Shown here one piece after another: positions 1 to 11,247 of a stretch of 64,000 bases of DNA. The notes below the pieces were generated by a model. It had not been told where the DNA came from. It ran no database searches and saw nothing but the letters and a program-made list of their open reading frames with translations. This stretch comes from Lonicera japonica. Taxonomy: Eukaryota > Streptophyta > Magnoliopsida > Dipsacales > Caprifoliaceae. Within the stretch, counting starts at the first letter, position 1; each line of letters starts with the position of its first letter. The position numbers and the translations under genes were made by a program. The DNA lies in NCBI GenBank assembly GCA_021464415.1, contig CM038471.1, forward strand, positions 37,421,234 to 37,485,233, written 5' to 3'.

Positions 1-1
1 A

Positions 2-2116
2 TTAGCTAACCTAGAACAGGTCTTGGGAAGGTGCGTGGAAAAATAATTGGTATTGAATTGGGAGAAGTGCCATTTTATGGTTACCAAGGGAATTGTTTTG
101 GGGCACATCATTTCTTTAGAAGGAATCGAGGTGGATAAAGCCAAAATTGAATTGATTGCCAAACTTCCTACACCCAAAAATGTCAAAGTTGTCCGATCCT
201 TTTTAGGACATGCCGGGTTTTATAGGAGGTTTATCAAGAACTTCAGTTCCATTTCCAAGCCGATGTGTAATCTACTTCTCAAGGATGCACCCTTTGAGTG
301 GGATGCCAAGTGCGAGGAAGCCTTCGTCTCTCTGAAGCATATGCTCACCACTGCGCCGATTATGCAGACACCGGATTGGAGCTTGCCATTCGAGCTCATG
401 TGCGACACAAGTGACTATGCGGTGGGAGCGGTTCTTGGTCAACGGAAAGACAAGAAACCGGGTGTGATTTATTATGCAAGTAGGACTTTGAATGATGCGC
501 AAATGAAATACACCACGACAGAGAAAGAGCTTCTAGCAATTGTCTTCGCCCTAGACAAGTTTCGATCCTATTTGATAGGATCGCCAATTGTGATTTTCAC
601 AGATCACGCGGCGTTGAAGTACCTATTCACAAAGAAAGATGCCAAGCCGCGGCTTTTGAGGTGGGTACTCTTATTGCAAGAATTCCATTTAAGCATCAAG
701 GACAAAAAGGGAGTCGATAATGTGGTGGCCGATCATCTGTCTCGACTCACTTTTACGAACAACATTGAAGAAAGTCCGATCCAAGATTCATTTCCAGATG
801 AGCAATTATTGGCAATCTCGACGCTCCCATGGTATGCAGACATTGTAAATTATCTTGTAACTGACAAGATACCAAAGTCATGGGGCGCACAAGACAAAAA
901 AAGGTTTTTGAGCGAAGTGGGTCGTTTCTATTGGGATGAACCGTACCTGCTTAAGTATTGTGCGGATCAGATTATCCGGCAGTGCATCCCAGAGGAAGAA
1001 GTGGAGAGAGCTCTATCCTTCTGTCATTCTGAGGCTTGCGGAGGACACTTCTCAGCAAATAAAACCACCGCGAAGATTTTGCAAAGTGGATTGTATTGGC
1101 CGTTGCTCTTTAAGGACGCACAACGTTTTTGCAAGGCATGTCCAAGATGCCAGATGCTTGGAGGGATCTCTAAGAGGAACATGATGCCACTCAATCCCAT
1201 CCTGATGATTAAAATCTTCGATTGTTGGGGCATCGACTTCATGGGACCGTTCCCATCCTCCTACGGTAACCTTTACATTTTAGTTGCCGTAGATTATGTT
1301 TCAAAATGGGTGGAAGCCCAAGCGCGCAAGAAAAATGATCACAAAGTGGTGATCCGATTTATGAAAGAACACATTCTTGCACGTTTTGGCACTCCCAAGG
1401 CAATAATAAGCGATGGCGGTACTCACTTTTGCAACAGACCATTTCAATAATTAATGCAAAAGTATGGTGTAAACCACAAAGTATCGCTCGCTTATCATCC
1501 TCAAACTAATGGTCAAGCCGAGTTGGCAAATAGGGAGATCAAACAGATTCTAGAGAAAACGGTAAACCCGAATCGCAAGGATTGGTCGTTAAGACTGACC
1601 GATGCATTTTGGGCTTACCGTACTGCGTATAAAACAACTCTAGATATGTCTCCTTATCGCATTGTGTACGAAAAACCATGTCATTTGCCAGTAGAGTTGG
1701 AACACAAATAATATTGGGCAACTAAGATGGTTAACTGTGATTTGAAAAAAGCCGGGCTTGACCGTAAGTTGCAAGTGGATGAAATTGAGGAATTAAGAAG
1801 AGATGCTTATGACAATGCAAAGATAAGCAAGGAACGTGCCAAAATTTTTCATGATAAATCTATTTTGAGAAAAGAATTCAAACTTGGGCACAAAGTTCTT
1901 GTTTATGATACTCGTCTGCATCTCTTTCCGAGAAAGTTAAAGTCTCGTTGGACCGGTCCCTACATTGTCCGTCATGTATTTCTTTTTGGGGCTGTGAATG
2001 TTGAGGATCCCAAAATCGGCTACATTTTCAAGGTGAATGGACAACGCCTTAAGCCGTTTTTGGAATTCCCACCTCGAGAGGAGTCCACCCCTCTCGAAGA
2101 CCCGACTTATGCCTAA
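2..2116 (+). pseudogene. Athila pol remnant: RT end, RNase H, integrase
   Basis: One reading frame runs from base 2 to the stop at 2114-2116, broken only by TAA codons at 44-46, 1448-1450 and 1709-1711, with no frameshift. In order it holds the end of RT ([10 protein letters not shown], then the connection ending in [10 protein letters not shown]), RNase H ([12 protein letters not shown], the Glu of [18 protein letters not shown]), the integrase HHCC zinc-binding region (HSEACGGHF, then CKACPRCQ), and the integrase core with Asp in GIDFMGPF, Asp in ISDGGTHF and Glu in [12 protein letters not shown] basic C-terminal region follows (KLKSRWTGPY). All visible catalytic residues remain, so the damage is point nonsense mutation of an otherwise recent copy. 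Normal function would be cDNA synthesis and integration. Confidence 0.92.
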
Positions 2117-2215
2117 AAGGCATGGGTCGATTTTGTAAATAATGTTTTTTGTTAGTATTTTTAAGTTTCAGGAATCGTCATCGGAGATTCGAGTGTCATT
2201 AAGTCTGAACGGCTC

Positions 2216-2230
2216 GAGTTGAGGGGAGCT
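2216..2230 (+). other. PPT-like purine tract after pol
   Basis: GAGTTGAGGGGAGCT lies about 100 bp after the pol stop. It is nearly identical to the true polypurine tract before the 3' LTR (5281-5294). It could be an internal plus-strand priming site; this is inferred from similarity only. Confidence 0.4.
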
Positions 2231-2287
2231 ATAAGGTGTTTTGGTGCAAAGAGGGCAAAGAAAAAAAAATTCTCAGCCAATCAGAAG

Positions 2288-2459
2288 CATGATCGATCAT
2301 GGGATCGATCATGGGATTCCATGATCGATCATGGGGGAAGAGCATTTGGGCAGAAGGCAGCATGATCGATCATGGGTATACCATGATCGATCATTGTACA
2401 AAAAATCAGTTGGGCAGAATGACCCATGATCGATCATGGGTATACCATGATCGATCATG
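2288..2459. repeat. Palindrome array CATGATCGATCATG, internal copy
   Basis: Perfect 14-bp palindromes sit at 2288-2301, 2320-2333, 2361-2374, 2425-2438 and 2446-2459. A one-mismatch copy is at 2382-2395, and a shortened copy lacking its first three bases overlaps 2303-2313. Several come in pairs separated by short spacers such as GGTATAC. The array is between pol and the second ORF and shares its first unit context (CAGAAG before the palindrome) with the array inside the 3' LTR, so one probably derives from the other. Each unit equals its own reverse complement, so it could bind a dimeric protein or extrude a cruciform. Confidence 0.9.
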
Positions 2460-2756
2460 GTCCCATAATAAAAAAGGGGAGCCGTTTCTAAACCCTCATT
2501 TCTCACTTCTCCTTCTCCCAAATCCTCTCCAAACCCTAGCCCCTCTTCCCCCATTGATCCCAAACCTTCCCCAAACACCATTTCCAACCTTCCCCACCTA
2601 GAATCAACCATCAAATCTTCTAATTTTCGAACCCCAATTATCAAACCCATCCCAAAAATCCCCCTTTCTATCTCTCCTCACCAATTTCGAGCCCTACCAA
2701 ATCAAATCTCAAAATTTCTCATCTCTCCCTCCTCTAAAGCATCACATTACTCTTTT
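2460..2756 (+). promoter_or_regulatory. Possible leader or internal promoter of the second Athila ORF
   Basis: Directly after the palindrome array comes an A-rich TATA-like stretch (ATAATAAAAAAG, near 2465) and then about 270 bp of C/T-rich sequence without long ORFs, typical of a plant 5' leader, up to the ATG at 2757. This suggests a separate transcript for the second ORF, but a spliced subgenomic RNA is equally possible. No start site can be read from sequence alone. Confidence 0.35.
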
Positions 2757-3953
2757 ATGGCTTCCTCTAACCCTCCCACTAAGCCACTTGAAATTCAAGC
2801 CGCAAGGGGTGGCTACCGCGGATTTCGAAGCCGCCAAGAATTCGAATGGTGGAATTATGCATTCAAGACAAGGACGGTAGTGATTGAGAGGCCGGTCTAC
2901 ATCGATTCGCTGGACGATTTCCCTCAACGATCAACGTTTGAGCGCTATCCGGAGTGGATTAACTACTTGCGTGAACAAGGTACTCAATGTAATCTCACCA
3001 TTTGTCGTGAATTTGTCGCAAGTTTAATTCAAGTTCCAAATACATCATATACATATGTTGCTCATGTTCGAGGCAAAACGGTTCATTTTAACCTCGAGGT
3101 GTTGAGTGAGATTACGGGAATCCCGGCCTTACCACCCAATGCTCATGACCTCCCTTTTTCGGATGGTACCCCATATGAAGAGCCAAGAGCTAACGATCTA
3201 GCTACATATATAGCCGGTAGACCAATGGAATGGATTGGAACTCAATTTGATAGGAGCAATTTACATGATAGCCTTAGGACGTTGTGGCTAGTAGTTGCCA
3301 ACGCTTTGGACCCGACTTCACATACCCAACACCTGTTCCCTTCTCAAGCGTATGTGCTATACGCTATTGCAACAAACAAGCGGATTTGTTTGCTTCGTCA
3401 CATCATTGGGTGAATTGCTAGAATCATAGACTTGGTCGCCCACAACGAAACAATCAAATTTGGGTCTTTGATTACTAAGGTATGTTTGCGAGCGGGGGTA
3501 ACTGAGAAAGATGAGGATGTGAAGAAAATTCCTCGAGCACCACTTAACCGATCGACCCAAACTCGAGCCGCTGGTCAATTGAGGAACCGGCCAAGTTCTT
3601 CAATCGCACCTCCTCAAGTTGAGTCTGAAGAAGAGGGGGCAGAAGAAGCAGGAGCAGATCTCCCGGGCCCCTCAAGGCGGAGAAGACGGACAAGCTCTGG
3701 GCCGGTAAATGACACTAGAGAATTCATGAGAGAACAGTTTGAGCAGATGACTGCTTTGATGCAGACTAGGTTTGCTAGCATCAATGAGAGGGTTGAGATT
3801 ATGGTATTGCATCAGGACCGTTTGGAGGCAGATATTGCAGCTCAGGTCGAGGCACGAGTTGCAGCTCAGATGGCGACCCAGCAGGAGTTCATACGCCAGC
3901 AGTTCGAGGCGTTGTATGGTCGTTTTCCCCCACCCCCACCTCCTGACATGTGA
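2757..3953 (+). pseudogene. Second Athila ORF (env-position plant transposon protein), one stop codon
   Basis: The frame opens with ATG at 2757 and is interrupted by TGA at 3411-3413, then continues in the same frame to the stop at 3951-3953, about 397 codons. The N-terminal half (motifs FEWWNYAFKTR, RGKTVHFNLEVLSEITGIP) resembles the plant transposon protein domain found after pol in Athila elements. The C-terminal half is acidic then basic (ESEEEGAEEAG, RRRRRTSS), followed by a glutamine-rich segment likely to form a coiled coil and a proline-rich end. I see no signal peptide or membrane span, so a true envelope role is doubtful. Function unknown. Without the stop codon it would be close to the size usual for such ORFs. 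Confidence 0.75.
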
Positions 3954-5280
3954 TGATACTTGCTAATCCTGGAGACTCTTATATTTATGCTTGGTTTTAT
4001 ATTATTTCTTTTGGGTTGTATTAGATTTCAGACATGATGTTAACTTTAGAACTTGGTTTTAATAGTTGAATGTTATGGTTTTTGCTATTAGATTCTAATT
4101 CTAACCCGTTTTGTGTATAGTTGTTGTTTATCTCTTATTTTTGTCTCATGGAAAGTAAAGCCAAAGTAGCCCTTCCGTGCATTTTTGTTGTTCTCTTTCC
4201 ATTGAGGACAATGTTTCTTTCAAGTTGAGGGGGGTACGTTATTTTGTGTTTATTTTGTTTTGGCTTGCTATTGTTTATTTCCATGAGTAGAAGAGATGTG
4301 TTCAATTTTTTTTTTGAGAAGTTTGAAAATTGATGAATGATTGATTGATATTTTGTTCGATGAAGACTATTGTTTCATTAGCTTTTGGCTTGAATTCTTT
4401 GATTTAGATAGGAATTTGAATGATAATCTAAATTGCCTTGCTCCAATTAGTCTTATGTCCCGTCATATTTGCCTGTTCCGCATGCTAGATTGATTTGGTT
4501 ATTCCTAATTCGGTTGTAACACTTAGATTTATTTTCATTGAGAGAAGAGAAATTTTTGTCCAAAAATGATGGAAGCTCTTTCAAAAAGATCCTCCAATAA
4601 GAGGACAAAAGCTTAGCACTTTGATAACTTGGATGACTTTTATCCTAATATTGACTTAAAGCTTCACTTGACTAAATTTTAAGTCTCTTTGTCTAATATT
4701 ACGGATGGGTAAAGGTTACCATATGGGAAAGGGTGAATAGCTTCCTTCGAGCTCCAATGAATGAGCAGTATTTTGAGAAAATTTCATAAGTGAGACCGCT
4801 GCCCCCATAGAGATGAAAACCGCCCTGATCTAATTTAGCAAAAATTTCCAAGAAAAGATAAAGAAAGTGCTTAGAATCGATAAATCTTGGAGCTTTTGTT
4901 TTTGAAAAAGTTCTCTCTTCCTTCTCGAATGATTATGACTCTTTGTGTTTGTATTGAATTGCTTGAATCGAAATCTAGGATGTGAGCATTAGAGAATATG
5001 GGTTGGGTTCTAAAGGAGATAGGCGAATTAGATGATCATTCAAAAGTCCGTCGTTCTGAAAAATTGATAGTAATGCCTCTTGCTTTGCAATTGAAACTTG
5101 AATCTTCATTCTCATCATTCATCATGATCAAACTTCTAATGTTTGTAGGTATCATTTCTGAAAACCTTCACGAAATGCAACTCGTCTTCTTTGGGAACTT
5201 AGAAGTTAACATATTTTTGTATAGCATATTAATTTTTTGTAATTATGTATTTTTGTCTTGCTAAGGGACTAGCAAGAGAT
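3954..5280 (+). other. Athila 3' non-coding region
   Basis: T-rich, stop-dense sequence between the second ORF and the 3' polypurine tract. A short open frame at 4998-5264 has no recognisable features. A second PPT-like tract is at 4222-4236. Nothing else is supported here. Confidence 0.6.
4222..4236 (+). other. PPT-like purine tract, internal
   Basis: AAGTTGAGGGGGGTA, the second of three near-identical purine tracts in this element (2216, 4222, 5281). Only the last adjoins an LTR. Confidence 0.4.
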
Positions 5281-5294
5281 AAGTTGAGGGGAGT
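5281..5294 (+). other. 3' polypurine tract of Athila element
   Basis: AAGTTGAGGGGAGT lies immediately before the TG that opens the LTR at 5295. This is the expected position of the plus-strand primer of reverse transcription. Confidence 0.8.
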
Positions 5295-6966
5295 TGATAA
5301 ACGCACAATATTGTCATGAATAAGCTCTTTAGGGAGTCGCTTGACGCGTTTGTCGCTTCTGTTTTGCCTAATTATCCTCTTATCTCAAGATTAGTGTCTT
5401 AGCGAGTTTTGTATCTAACATCGTCCTGCTAGGTGTGCTTTTGTTGTGTTTCTATGTGTTTATAGGCATAGGATGCAATGGCCTTCGAAGAATTGATCAA
5501 GCACTAGTGAAAAGCTCGCAAAATGCTGATCTGAGGAATTTCCCAGAAGCATGATCGATCATGGGTAACCCATGATCGATCATGGTGCAAATTGGCCTTC
5601 AGGCAGAGAACCCCATGATCGATCATGGGTTGGCCATGATCGATCATGGCCTGGCGGGGACAGCCACCAACTCCTGCTTTTAGCCTTATTTCGGGGGTTT
5701 TGGTTCCTAGATATTTTTCCTTGTTTAATTTATTAGTTTTTGTACTCCTTTAGCTATTGTTTTAGTCTAGGGGATTGGATATAGATCATGAGCTAGTTAG
5801 ACACACTTGCAAGTTCTAGAGAGAAGGGAGAGCTAAAGTTGTATTGTTCTTCATTTTTTCTTGTAAGTGTTTTGATTTGTAAGAATGATTTCTTCTTCTA
5901 TAATATTTGTTTTTGCATCTATTATGGAGTAGTCTATTACTAAGGTTACGGAGGTTGATTGCGAGATGATTTTTGGTGATTAATGGCTCAATCCATATTT
6001 AAAGTTTGATAAATATTTGTGAATCTTCTTCTTCTTCATCATATCATCCATTCTTTCAAGCTTTCTAGGTATTTTCATTATAAGTTAAGACTTTATATGC
6101 CTTGTATATTTAGTTCTTGGTTGTTATTGATCATACAACATATTTATATGGTTCTAGAAAGCTTGTAGTCTTTTTCCCCCATTCATGGAGTTTTTGACCT
6201 TTTTGTAAGAATTATAAATAGTTCATAAAACTCCATAGATGGATTATAAATTTGTTAGCTTATCTTTGATTCATTTATTGATATATTGAGTGCTTCTTAC
6301 ACTATATGTGATACTTAGACTCTTTATTTTCTACCATGAGTGATAAATGATGAGATGACAAATTTATCCCTTAAACCTCATTCCGTTTCATTGTTAGGAT
6401 TCACTTTCTAATTTTCATTCTTTAAGTCATGAGATATCATACACTTGCTTTAGGTTAAATCTTTTTATGATGAGTTTGTCATATCTACCTCGGATTAGCT
6501 TCATCGGGAATGGGTTGCCTTGCTTCACACCCGTAACTAAGAGGTAGGAATGATAACCTCGTCTTTGGTGGAATGTCGTTTGTCTCTTTCTTGATATAGC
6601 TTCAATCCGGGAATGAGTCGCCTAGCGTCGCACCCGTTGCTATTGAGAGATACACCAACATTCCCCATATCTCGAGAAACCTTGTGTTGAAATCTTTGTA
6701 TGAGCTAGTGATCACCGTCTCTTAAATCGTAACTAACCTCCACCTACCTTAGTGCTTTCTTATTAATTTTCACAACTGTTTTACATTTACGTTGTTCTAC
6801 AGCAAATCCAACTCACACAAAATCTGAAAACCGTAAAATCCGTAATCCATTCCATTCCTTTTCACTTATCCATGTGGTTCGACACTCGGACTTCCGAGAC
6901 TATATTACAACTTGACGTGCCTGCACTTGGGCTCTATCGCAACGCGCTTTTCTAGCGGCGTCAGCA
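5295..6966 (+). mobile_element. Athila 3' LTR
   Basis: It starts TGATAAACGC directly after the polypurine tract and ends near TAGCGGCGTCAGCA, where sequence homologous to the TNL flank begins. Length about 1.67 kb, normal for Athila. It contains a palindrome array at 5550-5648. The last base is uncertain (6963 or 6966) because the other LTR is outside the window. Confidence 0.8.
5550..5648. repeat. Palindrome array CATGATCGATCATG in Athila LTR
   Basis: Four perfect copies at 5550-5563, 5571-5584, 5614-5627 and 5635-5648, arranged as two pairs about 43 bp apart. The array is roughly 255 bp into the LTR, where a U3 regulatory region would be. It shares flanking words with the internal array at 2288-2459. 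Confidence 0.92.
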
Positions 6967-7578
6967 GTCTTAAAGCATATTAAAATTAAACTATAACTAT
7001 TAATTTGTGACGCGCTGGGAGTATAACTAGTGGCGGAGGGAAGAATTGCTAACGACCCGGGCTATACAATGATGATGAAATTAAGATTACACTATAATTA
7101 AAAAAAAAAATTAACGATAGCTTTAATTTTTTTCCTAAAAAGAAACCCTCTCTATGAATATATAAACAAGAACCACACTGCTTCAGTTATGACATTAATT
7201 TTTGATAATTTTTTTATTTTGCCCCTATTGACTTTAATGTTAAAAATATACATATAGAGATGCCAAAATTTGAATTCACAACTTTTCGGTAACTTTAGAT
7301 GATCTTAAATCCGATTTGCATAAAAACTATATAGATGTGATATTATAAATATATTTATAAGTAGAAGAAGAAGCAGCTTTTAGGTTCAAGAGGTTTTTGG
7401 TGACTATTGAATTACCAAAATCCCTGAAAACACAATCACATGTTACTAAAAATCTTTCAAAAAAGATTTTTAAAAGATTAATTATCTTAGGAAAATGATT
7501 CATACCTTCCACAAAAATACATTCAATCAAATAATATTTGAGAAATGACGAGGAAAGTTTATAACTTTTTCTACACCT

Positions 7579-7625
<47 letters not shown>

Positions 7626-7783
7626 GACTAATTATATACGGAAGACTCGTTGACTTTGAGTTATCCCAATCTCATTCACCATCAGTCCTCAAAATTTGTT
7701 ACATGCTCTGGAACATAATTGCTTTAACTTATGCTTGGGTGTTCAAAAATTCACTACGGAAAATTAGCTTTTTTCAATTATAA
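6967..7783 (+). repeat. TNL 5'-flank repeat block (copy a)
   Basis: AT-rich non-coding sequence that recurs with differences upstream of each TNL unit. The segment around 7340-7420 (AGAAGAAGAAGCAGCTTTTAG) matches 48440-48510, and the end (7530-7780) matches the promoters at 11600-11800, 39000-39210 and 50520-50690. A part at about 6973-7110 is duplicated at 8403-8520. No gene seen. Confidence 0.65.
7583..7622. repeat. (CT)20 microsatellite
   Basis: An uninterrupted 40-bp CT run in the TNL-flank promoter region, at the place where the other copies have only short C/T-rich stretches. Confidence 0.97.
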
Positions 7784-7886
7784 CAGCCATGCTACAAGCT
7801 CACGAGGCCTCTTCTTTCAATTTTTATAATGTGTTTTTGAGCTTTAGAAGTAAAGACACCCGTAAAACTATCTTTGTTCAATTATA
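7784..7886 (+). pseudogene. TIR-exon stub 1
   Basis: About 100 bp match the first codons of the TNL TIR exons (HEASSFNFYNVF then LSFRSKDTRKT, compare TNL1 at 11810). The ancestral ATG reads ACA here. Similarity stops abruptly after the DTRK motif, followed by TTCAATTATAATGG, unrelated to the TIR exon. The stub at 11207 stops at the same place and continues into the same downstream sequence, so the truncation came before the block was duplicated. Not functional. Confidence 0.85.
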
Positions 7887-8983
7887 ATGGTTAATTTGTT
7901 AAATCGAATTTACAACTTAAAATTACTAATACACATAAAGAGCATACAACAACGCGTAATAGATACGAGTTCTTTGCAAAAGGGAAAGTGTATCAAATGG
8001 TTAACAAACTAAAATTGTTTTCTTGTTTTCTGACTAATTGGTTATCTGATACAATTTGAGAGGAAAAAGAAGAAGTCAATGTTCCAAATTATTACATCTT
8101 GTCTGAAATTAAAAAGTCATCTTTTTAAGGGATATTTCATATTATTTATGTTGCCTTTTCTAAGCCATTTGGATAACAGTAATCAGGAATGATAATAATT
8201 TTTTCATTCCCAGTAATGAGATACCTATCATATAGATTACCGAGAATCCTAATTTAAAGTGTTTGGTTAGTTTGAGCGATATTGCTTCAGTAATTCTAAT
8301 TCAATACAAATATTTTCATATTGTCAATATTTTATTTCTCAAAAGAAACAGTATAATTTTTTATCATATAGAAATAATTTACCAAATTCCACACTAGAAA
8401 ATAATATTAAAATTAAACTATAACTATAACTATTAATTTGACATGCACGGACAGTATAACCAGTGGACCTGGTCACAATGATGAAAAAATTAGGATTATA
8501 ATTATAATTAAAAAAATTAATGATCATATGCGAAATCCAAGAATATTATTTGAGCAATCCATGCAGTGATAATGATTCTTCTCCTTTTTGTGACATCCAA
8601 TGTATTACATAACATGCTCAATGCTCCTAATTGACGGACTGAAGGTGACACCCACTATATCATTTACTTTACAAAATAAAAAATGTTTTATGATTTTTTG
8701 TACGTAGAGTTATTTACAAATATAAACCTAATGTTATATAATCAAAACCAATAATCTCCGCCTTAATGAATAAAGTGAATATCAATTGAGCTACAAATTG
8801 AGTGAAAAAAAAAATTAAGATTATTAATTGTTGCACCGTTCCCTCAAAATAATATATATATAAATTTTTAAAGTGAGACAAGACTATATTCCCCCGCTAC
8901 GAAGACGATCAACAATGACATGAGCCCATGCTGCTAGGATATCAATGAGTTGAAATGCTGATGCAGATTGATTAATACTATTA
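7887..8983 (+). other. AT-rich TNL intergenic spacer
   Basis: No gene. After the TIR stub the sequence is homologous to 11248-11340. A copy of the 6973-7110 segment lies at about 8403-8520 (shared word ATTAAAATTAAACTATAACT). The short frames here are chance. Confidence 0.6.
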
Positions 8984-9215
8984 GGCCTCGTTTGATTCCG
9001 GTATTAGGATTAGTAGGATTAATAATACCAGTATTAATAGTACTAGATTATTAATCTTGGTATTAATTTAATACTAATACCATGTTTGATTCATGCAATA
9101 TTAATAGTGGGATATCCCATGCTGATGTTAATATCATGTTTGGTTCTGTAACTCGTATACGAGATTATATTTTGAAATAACAAAATATTATTATTATTAT
9201 TATTATTATAACTAA

Positions 9216-9290
<75 letters not shown>
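9216..9290. repeat. (TAG)25 microsatellite
   Basis: Seventy-five bases of uninterrupted TAG repeat inside the MITE, preceded by a (TTA)n tract at about 9187-9208. Such length implies recent slippage. Confidence 0.97.
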
Positions 9291-9293
<3 letters not shown>

Positions 9294-9556
9294 GGTGGGG
9301 GTGGGGGGTGAGGGGTTGGGATGGTGGTGGGGGTGGGGTGGTGGTGGGGGGTGAGGGGTTGGGATGGTGGTGGGGGTGGTGGTGGGGGGGTGGGGGGTGA
9401 GGGGTTGGGATGGTGGTGGGGGTGGGGTGGTGGGGGGGGGGGGTGGGGGGTGAGGGGTTGGGATGGTGGTGGGGGTGGGGTGGGGTGGGGAGTGGTGGTG
9501 GGGGTGGGGTGGGGGCATGGAGGTTGGGGGGAGGGGGGTGGTGGTGGTGGCATTTT
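9291..9556. repeat. G-rich minisatellite with G-quadruplex potential
   Basis: Almost pure G/T on the plus strand. A unit starting GTGAGGGGTTGGGATGG recurs at 9308, 9351, 9397 and 9450 (spacing 43, 46 and 53 bp). The many runs of three to twelve G fit G-quadruplex formation on the plus strand. Open frames on both strands encode only glycine- or proline/histidine-rich repeats and are not genes. Confidence 0.92.
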
Positions 9557-9786
9557 TGAAAATATTATAGTAGCAATGGCATTTTTGAAAATATATAGTT
9601 CATTTTTTTTAATTCTGGATAAACAATACCACCTCCCCCTCGTATTAAATTATACACAAAGAGTGGGATTAAATTAGTCCCGGTATTAATAATCCCAACA
9701 CATTTGTGCGAACCAAATAAGGTATTATAAAAAAAGTGGTATTAATAATCCTATCCCACTTTTTAATATCTGAATCAAACGAGGCC

Positions 9787-11206
9787 TTAAGGTAAGCAGA
9801 GGATGGACTCGGGCAATAACTTGATCTACCCCCTAATAGTTTAGCGAGTAAAACATACGTAATAGTTATGTTTATGGGTATGTTTGTTGTACTATTACTA
9901 AGGTCTTTTTTTTATTTTTCTTTTTTTAACATAGAAAACAAAAGAAAAAGTGGTGGCATATATTCTTTCTACGTAGTGCGTGTTTGATTGTTTTAAGAAT
10001 ATTACTTCTTATTGTGGAAATTCTAGCTTGTTTAAAAGTTAAATAGAAGTGATATCATAAATATATTTACAAGCAGAAGAAGCAGATCTCGGCAACCTTA
10101 TTAGCATTATTTCTATTAATTGACTTGAAAGAATTCTTACTATTTAACCAAACACAGTCGCATGTTACTGAAATATTTTAAACAATCTATATAATATCAG
10201 GCATAATATTTTGCGTGCTTCAAATATTAGTAAATTGTTAATGACGTGATACAACTTCTGAGAAAAAATTATCATATACAGAGACAAATAACAAATGTAA
10301 AATGTAAAATCAAAATAAAAGAGATGTTTACTGCTTGACCACTATATGAGAATAGCCACATTCAAAAGAGCAAGTCTGTTTTAGAGTAAATAAAGCAATG
10401 CCGGCTTCACCGCAATATGAAATATATATATATATAATATATCCAAGGTTTGAATCACACTATTTAAATATATATACGCGTACTTATGGTTAGAGTCGCA
10501 CCCCATTTATCTAATTTTGAATCCATGATCTCGTATGTTAAAAAATATATAGAAAATTTAATTAAAAGATTTGAATTAAAATTACATTATTTTTATTTAT
10601 TTTTTTGCTATTCAAATGCCGCCAAACATTATTTCTACTAATCGACTCAAAATTTTTTTTACTAGTTTACCGAACAGAATTACATATTATTAAAATATTT
10701 AAAAGAGTCTATATATATAATATCAAATATAATAATATTTGTATGCTTTAAATATTATTAAATTGTTAATAACACGCTACAACCACCGAGAGAAATTTAT
10801 CAAATATAAAGACGAGTAACAAATAATTAATAAATGAAAAATCAAAATAAAAAAATATGTAACAGCAGTACTAACAATCATATATACCTGCTTTTTTCTC
10901 CTCTTTCATATTTGAAAAATGTTTTGTCCCTTTCATATTCATGTAATGCCAGCTTGACCGCAATATGAAATAATATATGAGAAATGATGAGGAAAGTTCA
11001 TAACATTTTTAATATATGAGAAATAATTAAAAAGTAAAGATGCTAGAATGGAATAAAGTCCATAACTTAATTTTTCTCCACTCGCGCACCTTGCTGTCTC
11101 TTTTTCTTTTTTGTCTAATTATTCTAAGAGACTCATTGACTTTGATTCTCCCAATCTATCCTCAATCTCATTCACATCTTCTGTAGCATAATTGCAGGAA
11201 AATTCA
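9787..11206 (+). repeat. TNL 5'-flank repeat block (copy c)
   Basis: Non-coding. The segment from about 9895 (ACATAGAAAACAAAAGAAAA) matches 48310 onward and 37150 onward, and the part from about 10070 matches 37330 and 49790. It contains two internal near-copies of one unit (about 10140-10350 and 10620-10860). No gene seen. Confidence 0.6.
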
Positions 11207-11247
11207 TGATGTGTTTTTAAGTTTTAGAGGCGAAAACACCGATAAAT
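11207..11247 (+). pseudogene. TIR-exon stub 2
   Basis: Forty bases match the start of the TIR domain (DVFLSFRGENTDK), then similarity to the TIR exon ends at the same point as in stub 1 (7784-7886) and the shared downstream sequence begins (TTAATTATAAGGACC here). It marks another decayed duplicate of the unit. Confidence 0.7.

Larger units (their letters stand above)
1..6966 (+). mobile_element. Athila-type Ty3/gypsy retrotransposon, 3' portion
   Basis: The window opens inside the reverse transcriptase of an LTR retrotransposon. In order it shows the end of RT, RNase H, integrase, a palindrome array, a second ORF in the env-like position of Athila elements, a 1.3-kb non-coding stretch, a polypurine tract and a 3' LTR. 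The extra ORF after pol and the long LTR fit the Athila lineage. The 5' LTR, gag and protease lie outside the window, so the target duplication cannot be tested. The sequence after the LTR matches a TNL 5'-flank repeat (compare 8403-8520 and 49507 onward), so the element landed inside the TNL cluster. Four stop codons make it non-autonomous. The right border is accurate to a few bases. Confidence 0.88.
8984..9786. mobile_element. Tourist-like (PIF/Harbinger) MITE
   Basis: The ends are inverted repeats: GGCCTCGTTTGATTC at the left and its exact complement at the right (GAATCAAACGAGGCC). Both are flanked by TTA (8981-8983 and 9787-9789), the target duplication of PIF/Harbinger elements. At 803 bp it is long for this class, because about 340 bp of simple repeats (9216-9556) expanded inside it. 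No transposase ORF; open frames within it are translated repeats. Confidence 0.85.

Noticed and set aside
2757..3953. True envelope gene in the Athila element
   Set aside because: No signal peptide, membrane span or cleavage site visible; it fits the plant transposon protein family by position and motif only.
9165..9677. Long Gly-rich and Pro/His-rich open frames on both strands
   Set aside because: They are translations of the G/T minisatellite and TAG repeat inside a MITE; no start context, domain or non-repetitive sequence.
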